This document shows, piece after piece, positions 43,201 to 51,440 of a DNA stretch of 64,000 nt. Numbering within the stretch: the stretch's first letter is position 1; every line of letters starts with the position of its first letter. The stretch comes from Alphaproteobacteria bacterium (lineage in GTDB: Bacteria > Pseudomonadota > Alphaproteobacteria > Bin95), in contig JACKII010000002.1 of the NCBI GenBank assembly GCA_020638555.1, positions 124,001 through 188,000 on the forward strand, written 5' to 3'. Both the position numbers and the translations under genes were made by a program. The notes under the pieces were generated by a model. That model did not search any database, had not been told where the DNA came from, and saw nothing but the letters and a program-made list of their open reading frames with translations.

Positions 43201-43261
43201 AGCCTCCAGGTTCGACCGCGCAAATTTGACCGGCCCTAAACGAAACCGGCCCCAAACGAAG

Positions 43262-43294
43262 ACGTCGGGAAGCGAGGGGCTCGCTTCCCGACGT
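43262..43294 (-). terminator. Strong hairpin terminator between prsT and rpsU
   Basis: ACGTCGGGAAGCGAG / CTCGCTTCCCGACGT is a perfect 15-base stem with a three-base loop. Read from the minus strand it is followed by CTTCGTTT, a modest U-run, 60 bases after the rpsU stop. It may also end prsT transcripts in the opposite direction. Confidence 0.7.
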
Positions 43295-43353
43295 TGTCAC
43301 TCAATCCGGCAAGCGCCGGCTTGGCATGGGGTCGCGTCCGGGACGCGCGGGCT

Positions 43354-43557
43354 CTAGTAGCCCTCGCGCTCCATCCGCTTGCGCATCAGCTTGCGGTGGC
43401 GGCGAATGGCTTCGGCCTTCTCCCGTGCGCGGCGCTCCGACGGCTTTTCGTAGGACCGGCGCAGTTTCATCTCGCGAAACACGCCTTCACGCTGCAGCTT
43501 TTTCTTCAGGGCGCGAAGGGCTTGATCGACGTTGTTGTCGCGAACGGTTACTTGCAC
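43354..43557 (-). CDS. rpsU: 30S ribosomal protein S21
   Basis: A 67-residue basic protein starting MQVTVRDNNVDQALRALKKK, with GVFREMKLRRSYEKPSERRA and a lysine/arginine-rich end. This is the S21 pattern of alphaproteobacteria. It binds the 30S subunit and helps start translation. The start is GTG. A gap of 161 bases separates it from the divergent peptide deformylase gene. A hairpin terminator lies downstream. Confidence 0.97.
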   Translation of the reverse strand: MQVTVRDNNVDQALRALKKKLQREGVFREMKLRRSYEKPSERRAREKAEAIRRHRKLMRKRMEREGY

Positions 43558-43718
43558 GGGAGGTTGTCACTCCGTTTCAGTCGGTTGCGGGTGCAGAAAA
43601 TCGACCGGCAATCCATGGCCGGCTATTGCGGCGCGTTTTACCCGAAGGCGGCATGGCTTTCAATCGTTTTTCCGCGTACCCATGTTGGAAGCGTGCAAGG
43701 GAAGGATCCGAGCGACCG

Positions 43719-44276
43719 ATGGCCATTCGCAAAATCGCCCGCATGGGCCACCCGGTTCTGTTGCAGCGCGCCGCGGAGGTCCCGGACCCGTCCGCCGTGC
43801 GCGACCTGATCCGGGACATGGCCGAGACGCTGGTGGATTCCGGCGGCATCGGCCTGGCCGCGCCGCAAATCCATGAAAGCGTTCGGCTTATTCTGGTCTC
43901 GGTCCCGGCCGGGCGCTCCGAGGCGGGCGAGGGCGAAACGCCGATCACCGCGCTGATCAACCCGGTGCTGACGCCGGTCGGCGACGACCGGGTGGTGGGC
44001 TGGGAGGGCTGCCTATCCATTCCCGGCCTTCGCGGCGCCGTGCCGCGCTTCCGCACCGTGCGCTTCGAGGCGCTGGACGCCGATGGCGCGCCGGTCGCGG
44101 GCGAGGCAGAGGGCATGATGGCGCGGGTGCTGCAACACGAGGTGGACCATTTGGACGGCATTCTCTACCCGATGCGCATGACCGATCATTCGCAATTCGG
44201 CTTCGACCAGGAAATCGGCCGCTACGCCCTCGGCAGAGGCCAGGGCGGGGACACCCGGAAAGGATCGACGAAATGA
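43719..44276 (+). CDS. def: Peptide deformylase
   Basis: A 185-residue metalloprotease that removes the formyl group from nascent proteins. Motif 1 GIGLAAPQ, motif 2 EGCLSIP (metal Cys) and motif 3 QHEVDHLDG (metal His pair and catalytic Glu) are all present. The start is at 43719 (MAIRKIARMGHPVL); upstream in-frame starts lie in unrelated sequence. No fmt gene follows, so it may be an additional deformylase rather than the main def-fmt copy. Its stop overlaps the start of the COQ9 gene (ATGA). Confidence 0.94.
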   Translation: MAIRKIARMGHPVLLQRAAEVPDPSAVRDLIRDMAETLVDSGGIGLAAPQIHESVRLILVSVPAGRSEAGEGETPITALINPVLTPVGDDRVVGWEGCLSIPGLRGAVPRFRTVRFEALDADGAPVAGEAEGMMARVLQHEVDHLDGILYPMRMTDHSQFGFDQEIGRYALGRGQGGDTRKGSTK

Positions 44277-45109
44277 GCGCAGGCGACGACCCGAACCCGA
44301 CGCCGGACCCGACGCCCGAGCCGACGCCGGACCTCACGCCCGACGAACTCGCGCGGCAACGGGCCGCCGACGAAGGCATGGAACCGCCTTACTCGGAAGA
44401 GGCCGGCGAGGGGGCCGACTCCGGGACGGCCGCCGAGGAGCCGGTGGAAGACCCGCACCGCGCCCTGCAACGGGCGATTCTGGAGGCCGCGCTGCCGCAT
44501 ATCGCCTTCGATGGCTGGACGCGGGAGGCGCTGACCCAGGCGGCCCTGGATGCCGGCTTCCACGAAGGCGATGCCGACCTGGCCTTTCCGGGCGGCCCCG
44601 CGGAAGCGGTGATCGCGCACGCCGCGCTCGCCGACGAGGACATGGCGGCGGAGATGGCGACGCTCGACCTGGAGACGATGCGCACCCGCGACAAGATCGC
44701 CATCGCCGTGCGCGTGCGTCTGGAAGCCCAGGTCGCCAACCGCGAGGCGATCCGGCGCGGCCTGCGCCTGCTGGCCGATCCGCGCCATGCGCCCGAAGCG
44801 GCGCGCAGCCTCGCCCGGACCGTGGATACGATCTGGCGGATTGCCGGCGATACCGCCACGGACTTCAACTACTACACCAAGCGCGGCCTGCTGGCCGGGG
44901 TCTATTCGGCGACGCTGGTCTACTGGCTCCAGGACGACTCCGAGGACCAGCACCGCACCTGGGAGTTCCTGAACCGGCGGCTCGACGAGGTGCTGCGCTT
45001 CGGCAAGGCGACGGCGGGCCTGGGCAAGGTGGCGGACCGGCTGCCGAACCCGTTCCGCCTCTGCGGTGGCGGCCGCCGCCGCTGGCGCGAAGGCCCCGTG
45101 CACCGGTAG
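44273..45109 (+). CDS. COQ9 family ubiquinone-biosynthesis protein
   Basis: A 278-residue protein. The first 60 residues are acidic and repetitive (PTPDPTPEPTPD), while the rest is helical, starting near RAILEAALPHIAFDGWTREAL. The strings TVDTIWRIAGDTATDFNYYTKR and VYSATLVYWLQDDSEDQ are COQ9 hallmarks. COQ9 binds lipids and supports hydroxylation by COQ7-type enzymes. It is coupled to def by ATGA. The stop lies inside the first unit of a 29-base repeat array, so the last residues PVHR come from repeat DNA. Confidence 0.93.
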   Translation: MSAGDDPNPTPDPTPEPTPDLTPDELARQRAADEGMEPPYSEEAGEGADSGTAAEEPVEDPHRALQRAILEAALPHIAFDGWTREALTQAALDAGFHEGDADLAFPGGPAEAVIAHAALADEDMAAEMATLDLETMRTRDKIAIAVRVRLEAQVANREAIRRGLRLLADPRHAPEAARSLARTVDTIWRIAGDTATDFNYYTKRGLLAGVYSATLVYWLQDDSEDQHRTWEFLNRRLDEVLRFGKATAGLGKVADRLPNPFRLCGGGRRRWREGPVHR

Positions 45110-45197
45110 GGGCCGGATCGAAGCCATTGCACCGGTAGGGGCCGGATCGAGACCCGTGCACCGATAGGGGCCGGATCGAAGCCGGCGCACCGATAGG
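45100..45197. repeat. 29-base tandem repeat array after COQ9 (3 full units plus part)
   Basis: Units start at 45100, 45129, 45158 and 45187, each opening GCACCG(G/A)TAGGGGCCGGATCG and continuing with 7-8 variable bases. The period is exactly 29. Each unit is a direct repeat without spacers and no cas gene is near, so this is not a CRISPR. The array begins within the COQ9 stop region. Confidence 0.85.
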
Positions 45198-45286
45198 CCG
45201 CCGGGCGGCCGGACAGCGGCCTTGATCGCCGGCGGGGTTCGCGCAATCTTGGCGGCGAACCTCCGCAATCAAGGCCCGTTCCGACC

Positions 45287-46189
45287 ATGACCACCGCCCA
45301 ACCGCCGATCCGCTCCTTCCTGTTCGTGCCGGCCGACAGCGAGCGCAAATACCAGAAGGCCGCCGGCACCAAGGCCGACGCCCTGATCCTCGACCTGGAG
45401 GATTCGGTGGCGCAGGAAAACCTGCCGAAGGCGCGGGAGATGGCGCGGGACTATCTCGCCTCCCACCGCGGCGATCGCGGCCGCCAGCAACTCTGGGTGC
45501 GCTGCAATCCGCTGGAAACGCCGCTGGCGCTGCCGGACCTGGCGGCGATCATGGCCGGTGCGCCGGACGGCATCATCCTGCCCAAGACCTATTCCGCGAA
45601 AGAGGCGGTCGAGTGCGACCACTATCTCTCCGCCCTGGAAGCGCGCGAGGGGCTGGCCATCGGCTCGACCCGCATCCTGGTGGTGGCGACCGAGACCGCA
45701 CGCAGCGTCTTCACCATGGAGAGCTTCATCGGCGCCAGCCCGCGCATCTACGGCATGACCTGGGGGGCGGAGGACCTTTCCGCGGCGCTGCGCGCCACCA
45801 CCAACCGGGCGCCGGACGGCCTCTATGAGGACGTCTATCGTCTGGTGCGCTCGCTCTGCCTCGCCGCCTGCCATGCGGGCGAGATGGAGCCGGTGGACGT
45901 GGTCTACCCGAATTTCCGCGACCTGGAGGGCATGAAGGCCGAGGCGATCCAGGCCCGCAAGACCGGCTTTACCGGCAAGGTTGCCATCCACCCGGACCAG
46001 GTCGACATCATCAACGAGGCGTTCACGCCGACCCCGGACGAGATCGCCTATGCCAAGCGCGTGATCGCCGCCTTCGGCGATCTCGGCTCGGGCACGGTCG
46101 GGCTCGACGGCAAGATGCTGGACATGCCGCACCTGAAACAGGCCCGCCACGTCCTGGCCATCGCCGACATGCTGGCCGCCCGCGGCTAG
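45287..46189 (+). CDS. CitE/HpcH-type CoA ester lyase
   Basis: A 300-residue TIM-barrel lyase of the HpcH/HpaI-CitE family. RSFLFVPADSERKYQKA, LILDLEDSV (metal-binding acidic pair), LPKTYS, and ETARSVF lie in the expected order, followed by TWGAEDLS and the VAIHPDQVD end strand. Relatives cleave citramalyl-, malyl- or beta-methylmalyl-CoA into an acid and acetyl- or acyl-CoA. The neighbours do not settle which substrate applies. The start at 45287 is typical. Confidence 0.92.
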   Translation: MTTAQPPIRSFLFVPADSERKYQKAAGTKADALILDLEDSVAQENLPKAREMARDYLASHRGDRGRQQLWVRCNPLETPLALPDLAAIMAGAPDGIILPKTYSAKEAVECDHYLSALEAREGLAIGSTRILVVATETARSVFTMESFIGASPRIYGMTWGAEDLSAALRATTNRAPDGLYEDVYRLVRSLCLAACHAGEMEPVDVVYPNFRDLEGMKAEAIQARKTGFTGKVAIHPDQVDIINEAFTPTPDEIAYAKRVIAAFGDLGSGTVGLDGKMLDMPHLKQARHVLAIADMLAARG

Positions 46190-46201
46190 GCCGTCCCGGC
46201 C

Positions 46202-46501
46202 ATGGCCCCGGCGGAACTGGAGGCGCTGCTGGCCGGCCTGCTGCTTGTGTGGCAGGTGCCGGCGGCGCTGTCGGTCCGCCGCGACGGCGAAGACCTGTGC
46301 GCGACGGTCGAGGGGCCGGCGGGCGCTGTCACGGTCGGGTACAGCGTCCCGTCCTTCGGTCCGCTCTGGCGGGTGCAGGAGGCCGGGCGTCGTCCGCGCA
46401 CGTATCCGTCCACGATCGGCATGATCCGCCATCTGCGCGAAGCCCTGGCGCCGGAGCGCGGTGCGGCGCGGGTGGTGTTCGCTCCGGGGGCGGTCGGATG
46501 A
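46202..46501 (+). CDS. Small hypothetical protein downstream of the CitE-like lyase
   Basis: A 99-residue protein starting MAPAELEALLAGLLLVWQVP. I recognise no family. It begins 12 bases after the lyase stop on the same strand and keeps GC-rich third positions as real genes here do, so it probably belongs to that operon. It contains a central beta-rich run (VTVGYSVPSFGPLWRVQ) and a charged end. No membrane segment or catalytic motif is certain. Confidence 0.5.
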   Translation: MAPAELEALLAGLLLVWQVPAALSVRRDGEDLCATVEGPAGAVTVGYSVPSFGPLWRVQEAGRRPRTYPSTIGMIRHLREALAPERGAARVVFAPGAVG

Positions 46502-46532
46502 CGCGGGCATTTGCCCTGCAACCGGGCGCAGC

Positions 46533-46671
46533 GTCCCTCGATACGCCCGGCCGTTTGGCCGGGCCACTCGGGATGAAAGCCGGAACCGTGGCCGGTCCCG
46601 CGACCGGACCCGACATTCGCCCCCACCCCAGCTTCATCCCGAGTAGCGCCGCAGGCGCGTATCGAGGGACC
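46533..46671. repeat. Dispersed palindromic element, family R1 (copy b, inverted pair)
   Basis: One arm GTCCCTCGATACGCC to ACTCGGGATGAA is at 46533-46576. The inverted arm CTTCATCCCGAGTAG to GCGTATCGAGGGAC is at 46632-46671. Each arm contains its own hairpin and the two face each other, as in BIME-type double REP units. It fills most of the gap before the CobW gene. Confidence 0.78.
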
Positions 46672-46715
46672 GGCCCCAAACGCCCGCTCCCCTCGAAGCC
46701 ACGGCGCGGGCAGCC

Positions 46716-47690
46716 ATGACCCCGCTCCCGCTCACCGTGCTCACCGGCTTTCTCGGCAGCGGCAAGACGACGATCCTGCGCCACGCGCTCCGCGACCCGG
46801 CGCTGGCCGGCACGGCGGTGATCGTCAACGAGTTCGGCGCCGTCGGCCTCGACCACGACCTGCTGGAAAGTGCGGAAGAGGACCTGGTGGCACTGTCGAC
46901 CGGCTGCCTCTGCTGCGCCGTGCGCGGCGACCTCGCCCGCACCATCGGCGACCTGCTGGCCCGCCGCGCCGCCGGTGCCATCGCGTTCGAGCGGCTGGTG
47001 ATCGAAACGTCCGGCCTCGCCGATCCGGCGCCGATCGTGCAGGCGCTGGCGCTGGATCCGGCGTTGCGGGGGCGGGTGGCGCTCGCCCGGATCGTGACGG
47101 CCGTCGACGCCGTCACCGGGGCGCAAACCCTGGAAAATCATCCGGAGGCGCGCAAACAGGCCGCTTTCGCCGACACGCTGGTGCTGACCAAGACCGATCT
47201 CGCCCCGCCGCAGCCGGCGGAGCGGGCGGCGCGGCGCCACAATGCCGCCGCTCCCCTGGTCCGGGCCGAGCACGGTCGCCTCGACCCGGCACGCTTGCTG
47301 CCGCCGGCCGTCCCATCGGAGGCCCTGGCGGCGGCCATCGCCGCGACCGCGGACGCCGAGTCAGAGCACACAGAGGGCCTTGCCGCCGTCACCCTGGTGC
47401 GCGACGAACCGGTGCCCGCCATCGCCCTCACCCTGTTCCTGGAGGCGCTGGCCGAGGCCTGCGGCCCGGACCTGTTGCGGGTCAAGGGGCTGGTGCGCAT
47501 TGCCGAAGCGCCGGAAACGCCGGCGGTGGTGCACGGCGTCCAGCATGTGTTCCACGCCCTGGAATGGCTGGACGCCTGGCCCGGCGGCGACCGGCGCACA
47601 CGGCTGGTGTTCATCGGCCGCCGCCTGCTGCCTGGCTGGCCGCGCCTGCTGCTGGCCCAGATCGAGCGCGAGGTCGCGGCGGCGGCGTGA
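46716..47690 (+). CDS. CobW/COG0523-type metal-chaperone GTPase
   Basis: A 324-residue G3E P-loop GTPase. The P-loop is LTGFLGSGKTT, the metal-binding CxCC is in GCLCCAVRGDL, the Mg site in ETSGLADP, and the base motif TKTD. The C-terminal domain includes FLEALAEACG and the VHGVQHVFHALEW region. It resembles CobW/ZigA-type metallochaperones for cobalt, zinc or similar metals. No cobalamin genes lie near, so the metal is unknown. Confidence 0.9.
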   Translation: MTPLPLTVLTGFLGSGKTTILRHALRDPALAGTAVIVNEFGAVGLDHDLLESAEEDLVALSTGCLCCAVRGDLARTIGDLLARRAAGAIAFERLVIETSGLADPAPIVQALALDPALRGRVALARIVTAVDAVTGAQTLENHPEARKQAAFADTLVLTKTDLAPPQPAERAARRHNAAAPLVRAEHGRLDPARLLPPAVPSEALAAAIAATADAESEHTEGLAAVTLVRDEPVPAIALTLFLEALAEACGPDLLRVKGLVRIAEAPETPAVVHGVQHVFHALEWLDAWPGGDRRTRLVFIGRRLLPGWPRLLLAQIEREVAAAA

Positions 47691-47693
47691 GGC

Positions 47694-48320
47694 TCATTCG
47701 GCCTCGTGCAGGGTTTCCGCGCCGCCGATCAGCGCATCGCGGACGAAGTCGAGCCGGTCCTGGCCCCAGAAGGGCTCGCCGTTGACGATGTAGAACGGGG
47801 CGCCGAACACGGCGGCCGCCTTCGCTTCCTCGGTCAGCGCGGCATAGCGGGCGGCGATGGCGTCGGACTGCGCCTCGGCCAGCAGCGCGTCGCCGTCGAT
47901 GGCGATCGAGCGTGCGGCCTCCCGCACAAAGTCCGGGTCGGCCACGTTCCGGTCCTCGCACCAGACCCCGCGCATGAGCTGGTCCGCAAACGCCATGGCA
48001 TCGAGGCCGGCCTCCGCCGCGGCCAGCACCGCACGGTTGCCCAGGTTCGGGTCGGCGGGGAAGTGCTTCGGGTGCAGGTTCAGCGGAATGCCGCGCTTGC
48101 GCCGCCAGCGCTGCAACTCGAACAGCCGGTAGCGCTGGCGCTGTTTCGGGCGCTGCGGCAGCGGCAGCCCGCCGGACACGGCGAACACGGCGCCGAAATC
48201 CACCGGCTTGATCGCGACCGAGACGCCGGCCTGGGTCACGATCTCGGAAAACTCCTCATGCCCCAGGAACGTCCAGGGCGAGGTGACGGTCATATAATAT
48301 TCGACATGATGCTGCGGCAC
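47694..48320 (-). CDS. 2-Hydroxychromene-2-carboxylate isomerase-like DsbA-fold protein
   Basis: A 208-residue protein of the DsbA/kappa-GST group. EYYMTVTSPWTFLGHEEF opens with the SPW(T/S) substrate-site serine. FPADPNLGNRAVLAAAEAG and VFGAPFYIVNGEPFWGQDRLDF are typical for NahD-like isomerases. It uses glutathione to isomerise ring-opened aromatic acids in naphthalene-like pathways. The start is GTG at 48320, with AAGGAG upstream. It is convergent with the CobW gene with four bases between them. Confidence 0.87.
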   Translation of the reverse strand: MPQHHVEYYMTVTSPWTFLGHEEFSEIVTQAGVSVAIKPVDFGAVFAVSGGLPLPQRPKQRQRYRLFELQRWRRKRGIPLNLHPKHFPADPNLGNRAVLAAAEAGLDAMAFADQLMRGVWCEDRNVADPDFVREAARSIAIDGDALLAEAQSDAIAARYAALTEEAKAAAVFGAPFYIVNGEPFWGQDRLDFVRDALIGGAETLHEAE

Positions 48321-48472
48321 GGGGACGGGCTCCTTCCGTCGGGGGCGTTGGGCAAGACCGCGCCGGCCGGACTTAACCGGGATTGACCCGGCGGGCAGCG
48401 GATTAACGACTTTTTAATACCGCGACAGCGATCATTCCGGCCAGGGCAAACGGGATGCGAGGTGAAACTCCC

Positions 48473-49528
48473 ATGAACGTCCTGGTGACCGGCGGCGCCG
48501 GCTTTATCGGCGGAACCTTGGTGCGGCGACTGCTCGGGCGGGGCTGCCGCGTCGTGAATGTCGATGCGCTCACCTATGCCGCGGCGCCCGAAGCGCTGGC
48601 CGCGTGCGGCGAGGCCGGCGGCTATGGCTTCGTTCGCGCCGACATCGCCGATGCCGACGCGATGGCCGGGATTTTCGCGCGGCACCGGCCGGATGCGGTG
48701 GTGCATCTGGCGGCGGAAAGCCATGTGGACCGCTCGATTGCCGGCCCTGCCGCCTGCATCCGGACGAATGTGACCGGCACGTCGGTGCTGCTGGAGGCCG
48801 CCCGGGCGCACTGGGCCGGCCTTTCGGGCGAGCGGCAGGAGCGGTTCCGCTTCCTGCACGTCTCCACCGACGAGGTGTTCGGCATGCTGGAACCGGACGA
48901 GCCGCCCTTCATCGAGGCCTCGCCCTACGCGCCGCGCTCGCCCTATGCCGCGTCCAAGGCCGCGGCCGACCATCTGGTTCGTGCCTGGGGCGAGACCTAC
49001 GGCCTGCCGGTCCTGATCTCGAACGGCTGCAACACCTACGGCCCCTGGCAGCACCCGGAAAAGCTGATCCCGCGCATGCTGGCGCTGGCGCTGGCGGGCG
49101 AGGCGCTGCCGGTCTTTGGCGACGGCCGGCAGGTGCGGACCTGGCTGCATGTGGACGACCATGCCGACGCGCTCGCTCTGATCCTGGAGCGGGGCGAGCC
49201 CGGCCGGTCCTATCTGGTCGGCACCCGCGACGAGTGCCGCAATCTGGACCTGGTGCGCCGGCTCTGCACCCTGCTGGACGCCCGCCGGCCCGAGGCCGCC
49301 CCCCACGCCCGCCTGATCGCCCATGTGGCGGACCGGCCCGGCCATGACCGCCGCTATGCGGTCGACCCGACCCGGATCGAGCGGGAGCTGGGCTGGCGCC
49401 CGTGCCGGTCGTTCGATCAGGGGCTTGCCGCAACCGTGGACTGGACCCTGGCGCATCGCGACCGGTGTCTGGCACGGGCCGGTGCGGCCCCGTCTTTTCC
49501 TTCCCCCAACCGGAGAGCCGTTGCATGA
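48473..49528 (+). CDS. rfbB: dTDP-glucose 4,6-dehydratase
   Basis: A 351-residue extended SDR. GGAGFIGGTLVRRLL carries the NAD motif, STDEVFGML the Thr-Asp-Glu active-site triad, and YAASKAAADHLVRAW the catalytic Tyr/Lys. GCNTYGPWQHPEKLIP follows. It converts dTDP-glucose to the 4-keto-6-deoxy sugar. The ATG at 48473 was chosen over 48455 (GAGGTG upstream). It overlaps rfbD by ATGA. Homologous UDP-sugar enzymes exist, but the neighbours confirm the dTDP branch. Confidence 0.93.
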   Translation: MNVLVTGGAGFIGGTLVRRLLGRGCRVVNVDALTYAAAPEALAACGEAGGYGFVRADIADADAMAGIFARHRPDAVVHLAAESHVDRSIAGPAACIRTNVTGTSVLLEAARAHWAGLSGERQERFRFLHVSTDEVFGMLEPDEPPFIEASPYAPRSPYAASKAAADHLVRAWGETYGLPVLISNGCNTYGPWQHPEKLIPRMLALALAGEALPVFGDGRQVRTWLHVDDHADALALILERGEPGRSYLVGTRDECRNLDLVRRLCTLLDARRPEAAPHARLIAHVADRPGHDRRYAVDPTRIERELGWRPCRSFDQGLAATVDWTLAHRDRCLARAGAAPSFPSPNRRAVA

Positions 49529-50460
49529 CCCGAGTTCTGATCTTCGGCGCCCAGGGTCAGCTGGCCCGGGCGCTGGCCCATAGCCCCTGGCCGCGCGGCT
49601 GGCGCACCCGCTATCTGGACCGCAGCCGCTGCGACCTGACCGACTTCGCCGCGGTGCGGGACGCGATCCTGGAGGGGGCGCCGGCTCTGATCGTCAACGC
49701 GGCCGCCCACACCGCCGTCGACCGGGCCGAATCCCAGCCCGACATCGCCTGGGCGGTCAATGCGCTCGCCCCTGCCGCCATGGCGGAGGCGGCGCGGCAG
49801 GTGGGGGCGGCGCTGGTCCAGGTCTCCACCGACTATGTGTTCAGCGGCAGCCTGGGGCCGGCCTGGACGGAGGCGGACGAGCCCCGGCCCCTCAACGTCT
49901 ATGGCGCCACCAAGGCCGCGAGCGAGGAGGCGGTGCGGGCGGCGCTGCCGCGTCACCTGATCCTGCGCACCGCCTGGCTGTTCGACCGCAGCGGCCGGAA
50001 TTTCGTCACCACCATGCTGCGCCTGGGGCGGATGCAGGACCGGCTTTCGGTCGTCAACGACCAGTACGGCCGGCCGACGGCCGCCGGCGACCTGGCGCAG
50101 GCCCTGGTGCACATGGCGCACGCCGCCATGAGCGCCGACAGCGGCTGGGGCACCTATCACCTCACCAACGGCGGCCCCGCGGTCATGCGGGCCGATTTCG
50201 CCCGGTCCATCTTCGCTGCTGCCGCGCCCTGGTATGGCGCGCCGCCGGAGATCGTGCCGGTCCGCTCCAACGCCTTCCCGGCGGCGGCGCAGCGCCCGGC
50301 GAACGCGGTGCTGGACACGGCGCGGGCCGAGCAGGTGTTCGGCCTGGCCCCGCGCCCCTGGTCGGATGCGCTGGGCGCAACCCTGGCGCAGCCCTTGCCC
50401 CGCTGTGCGGCGGCCCGGACCCGTTCGGCGCAGGGCGCATCGGCGAGGGTTGCGGCATGA
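49525..50460 (+). CDS. rfbD: dTDP-4-dehydrorhamnose reductase
   Basis: A 311-residue SDR. MTRVLIFGAQGQLARAL shows the GxxGQLG-type NADPH motif (with A instead of G), and NAAAHTAVDRAE, STDYVFSG and YGATKAASEEAV contain catalytic positions. Late VNDQYGRPTAAGDLA matches RfbD. It makes dTDP-L-rhamnose from the epimerised keto sugar. It overlaps rfbB and rfbA by ATGA on each side. Confidence 0.93.
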   Translation: MTRVLIFGAQGQLARALAHSPWPRGWRTRYLDRSRCDLTDFAAVRDAILEGAPALIVNAAAHTAVDRAESQPDIAWAVNALAPAAMAEAARQVGAALVQVSTDYVFSGSLGPAWTEADEPRPLNVYGATKAASEEAVRAALPRHLILRTAWLFDRSGRNFVTTMLRLGRMQDRLSVVNDQYGRPTAAGDLAQALVHMAHAAMSADSGWGTYHLTNGGPAVMRADFARSIFAAAAPWYGAPPEIVPVRSNAFPAAAQRPANAVLDTARAEQVFGLAPRPWSDALGATLAQPLPRCAAARTRSAQGASARVAA

Positions 50461-51440
50461 GCGGCGGTTCGGACCTCAAGGGCATCCTGCTGGCGGGCGG
50501 CAGCGGCACCCGCCTGCACCCGGTCACGCACGGCCTCTCGAAGCAGTTGTTGCCGGTCTACGACAAGCCGATGGTCTACTACCCGCTCAGCGCGCTCATG
50601 CTGGCGGGAATCCGCGACATCCTGGTGATCTCCACGCCGCAGGACCTGCCGCTGTACCGGCGATTGCTGGGGGATGGAGGGGGCTGGGGCGTCTCCTTCG
50701 CCTATGCGGAGCAGCCGGAGCCGAACGGCATCGCCGAGGCGCTGCGGATCGGCCGGGGCTTTGTCGGCGACAGCCGGGTGGCGCTGGTGCTGGGCGACAA
50801 CATTTTTTACGGCCACGGCCTGCCGGAGGTGCTGCGCGCCGCCGCGGCGCGCCCGGAGGGCGCGACCGTGTTCGGCTATTGGGTGCAGGACCCGGAGCGC
50901 TATGGCGTTCTGGCCTTCGACGCCGCGGGGCGCGCGATCGGCATCGTCGAGAAGCCGGCGGTGGCGCCCAGCCCCTATGCGGTCACCGGCCTCTATTTCT
51001 ACGACAACCGGGTGCTCGATATCGCCGCGGCGCTGCGGCCGTCGGAGCGCGGCGAGCTGGAAATCACCGACGTCAACCGGGCCTATCTGGCCGCGGGCGC
51101 GCTGCATGTGGAGATGATGGGCCGCGGCTTTGCCTGGCTCGACGCGGGCACGCACGAATCCCTGCTGGATTCCGCCGTGTTCATCCGCACGCTGGAACAA
51201 CGCCAGGGCCTGCGCATCGCCTGCCCGGAGGAGATCGCCTGGCGCCAGGGCTGGATCGGCGACGGCGACCTGGCGGCGCTGGCCGCCCCGCTCCGTCGCA
51301 GCGGCTATGGCGCCTATCTGCTGGGATTGCTGGGGGAGCCCGGCGCGCCGCCGGTCAACGGCTGGTCCCGAACACGAAGCGATAGTGCAGCGCCGTTGCC
51401 GCGTCCAGTTCTGCCGCCACTGTCTCTGCCACGGCACTGA
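50457..51440 (+). CDS. rfbA: Glucose-1-phosphate thymidylyltransferase with C-terminal read-on
   Basis: A 327-residue nucleotidyltransferase. LKGILLAGGSGTRLHPVTHG, SKQLLPVYDKPMVYYPLS and GDNIFYGHGL are family hallmarks, with EITDVNRAYL and AWLDAGTHESLLDS further on. It forms dTDP-glucose. Family members end near residue 295; here about 30 more residues (VNGWSRTRSD onward) lie antisense to the next gene. The last 86 bases overlap that gene. No rfbC follows. Confidence 0.93.
   Translation: MSGGSDLKGILLAGGSGTRLHPVTHGLSKQLLPVYDKPMVYYPLSALMLAGIRDILVISTPQDLPLYRRLLGDGGGWGVSFAYAEQPEPNGIAEALRIGRGFVGDSRVALVLGDNIFYGHGLPEVLRAAAARPEGATVFGYWVQDPERYGVLAFDAAGRAIGIVEKPAVAPSPYAVTGLYFYDNRVLDIAAALRPSERGELEITDVNRAYLAAGALHVEMMGRGFAWLDAGTHESLLDSAVFIRTLEQRQGLRIACPEEIAWRQGWIGDGDLAALAAPLRRSGYGAYLLGLLGEPGAPPVNGWSRTRSDSAAPLPRPVLPPLSLPRH

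Noticed and set aside
45100..45197. CRISPR array
   Set aside because: Repeats are contiguous with a 29-base period and no spacers, and there are no cas genes.
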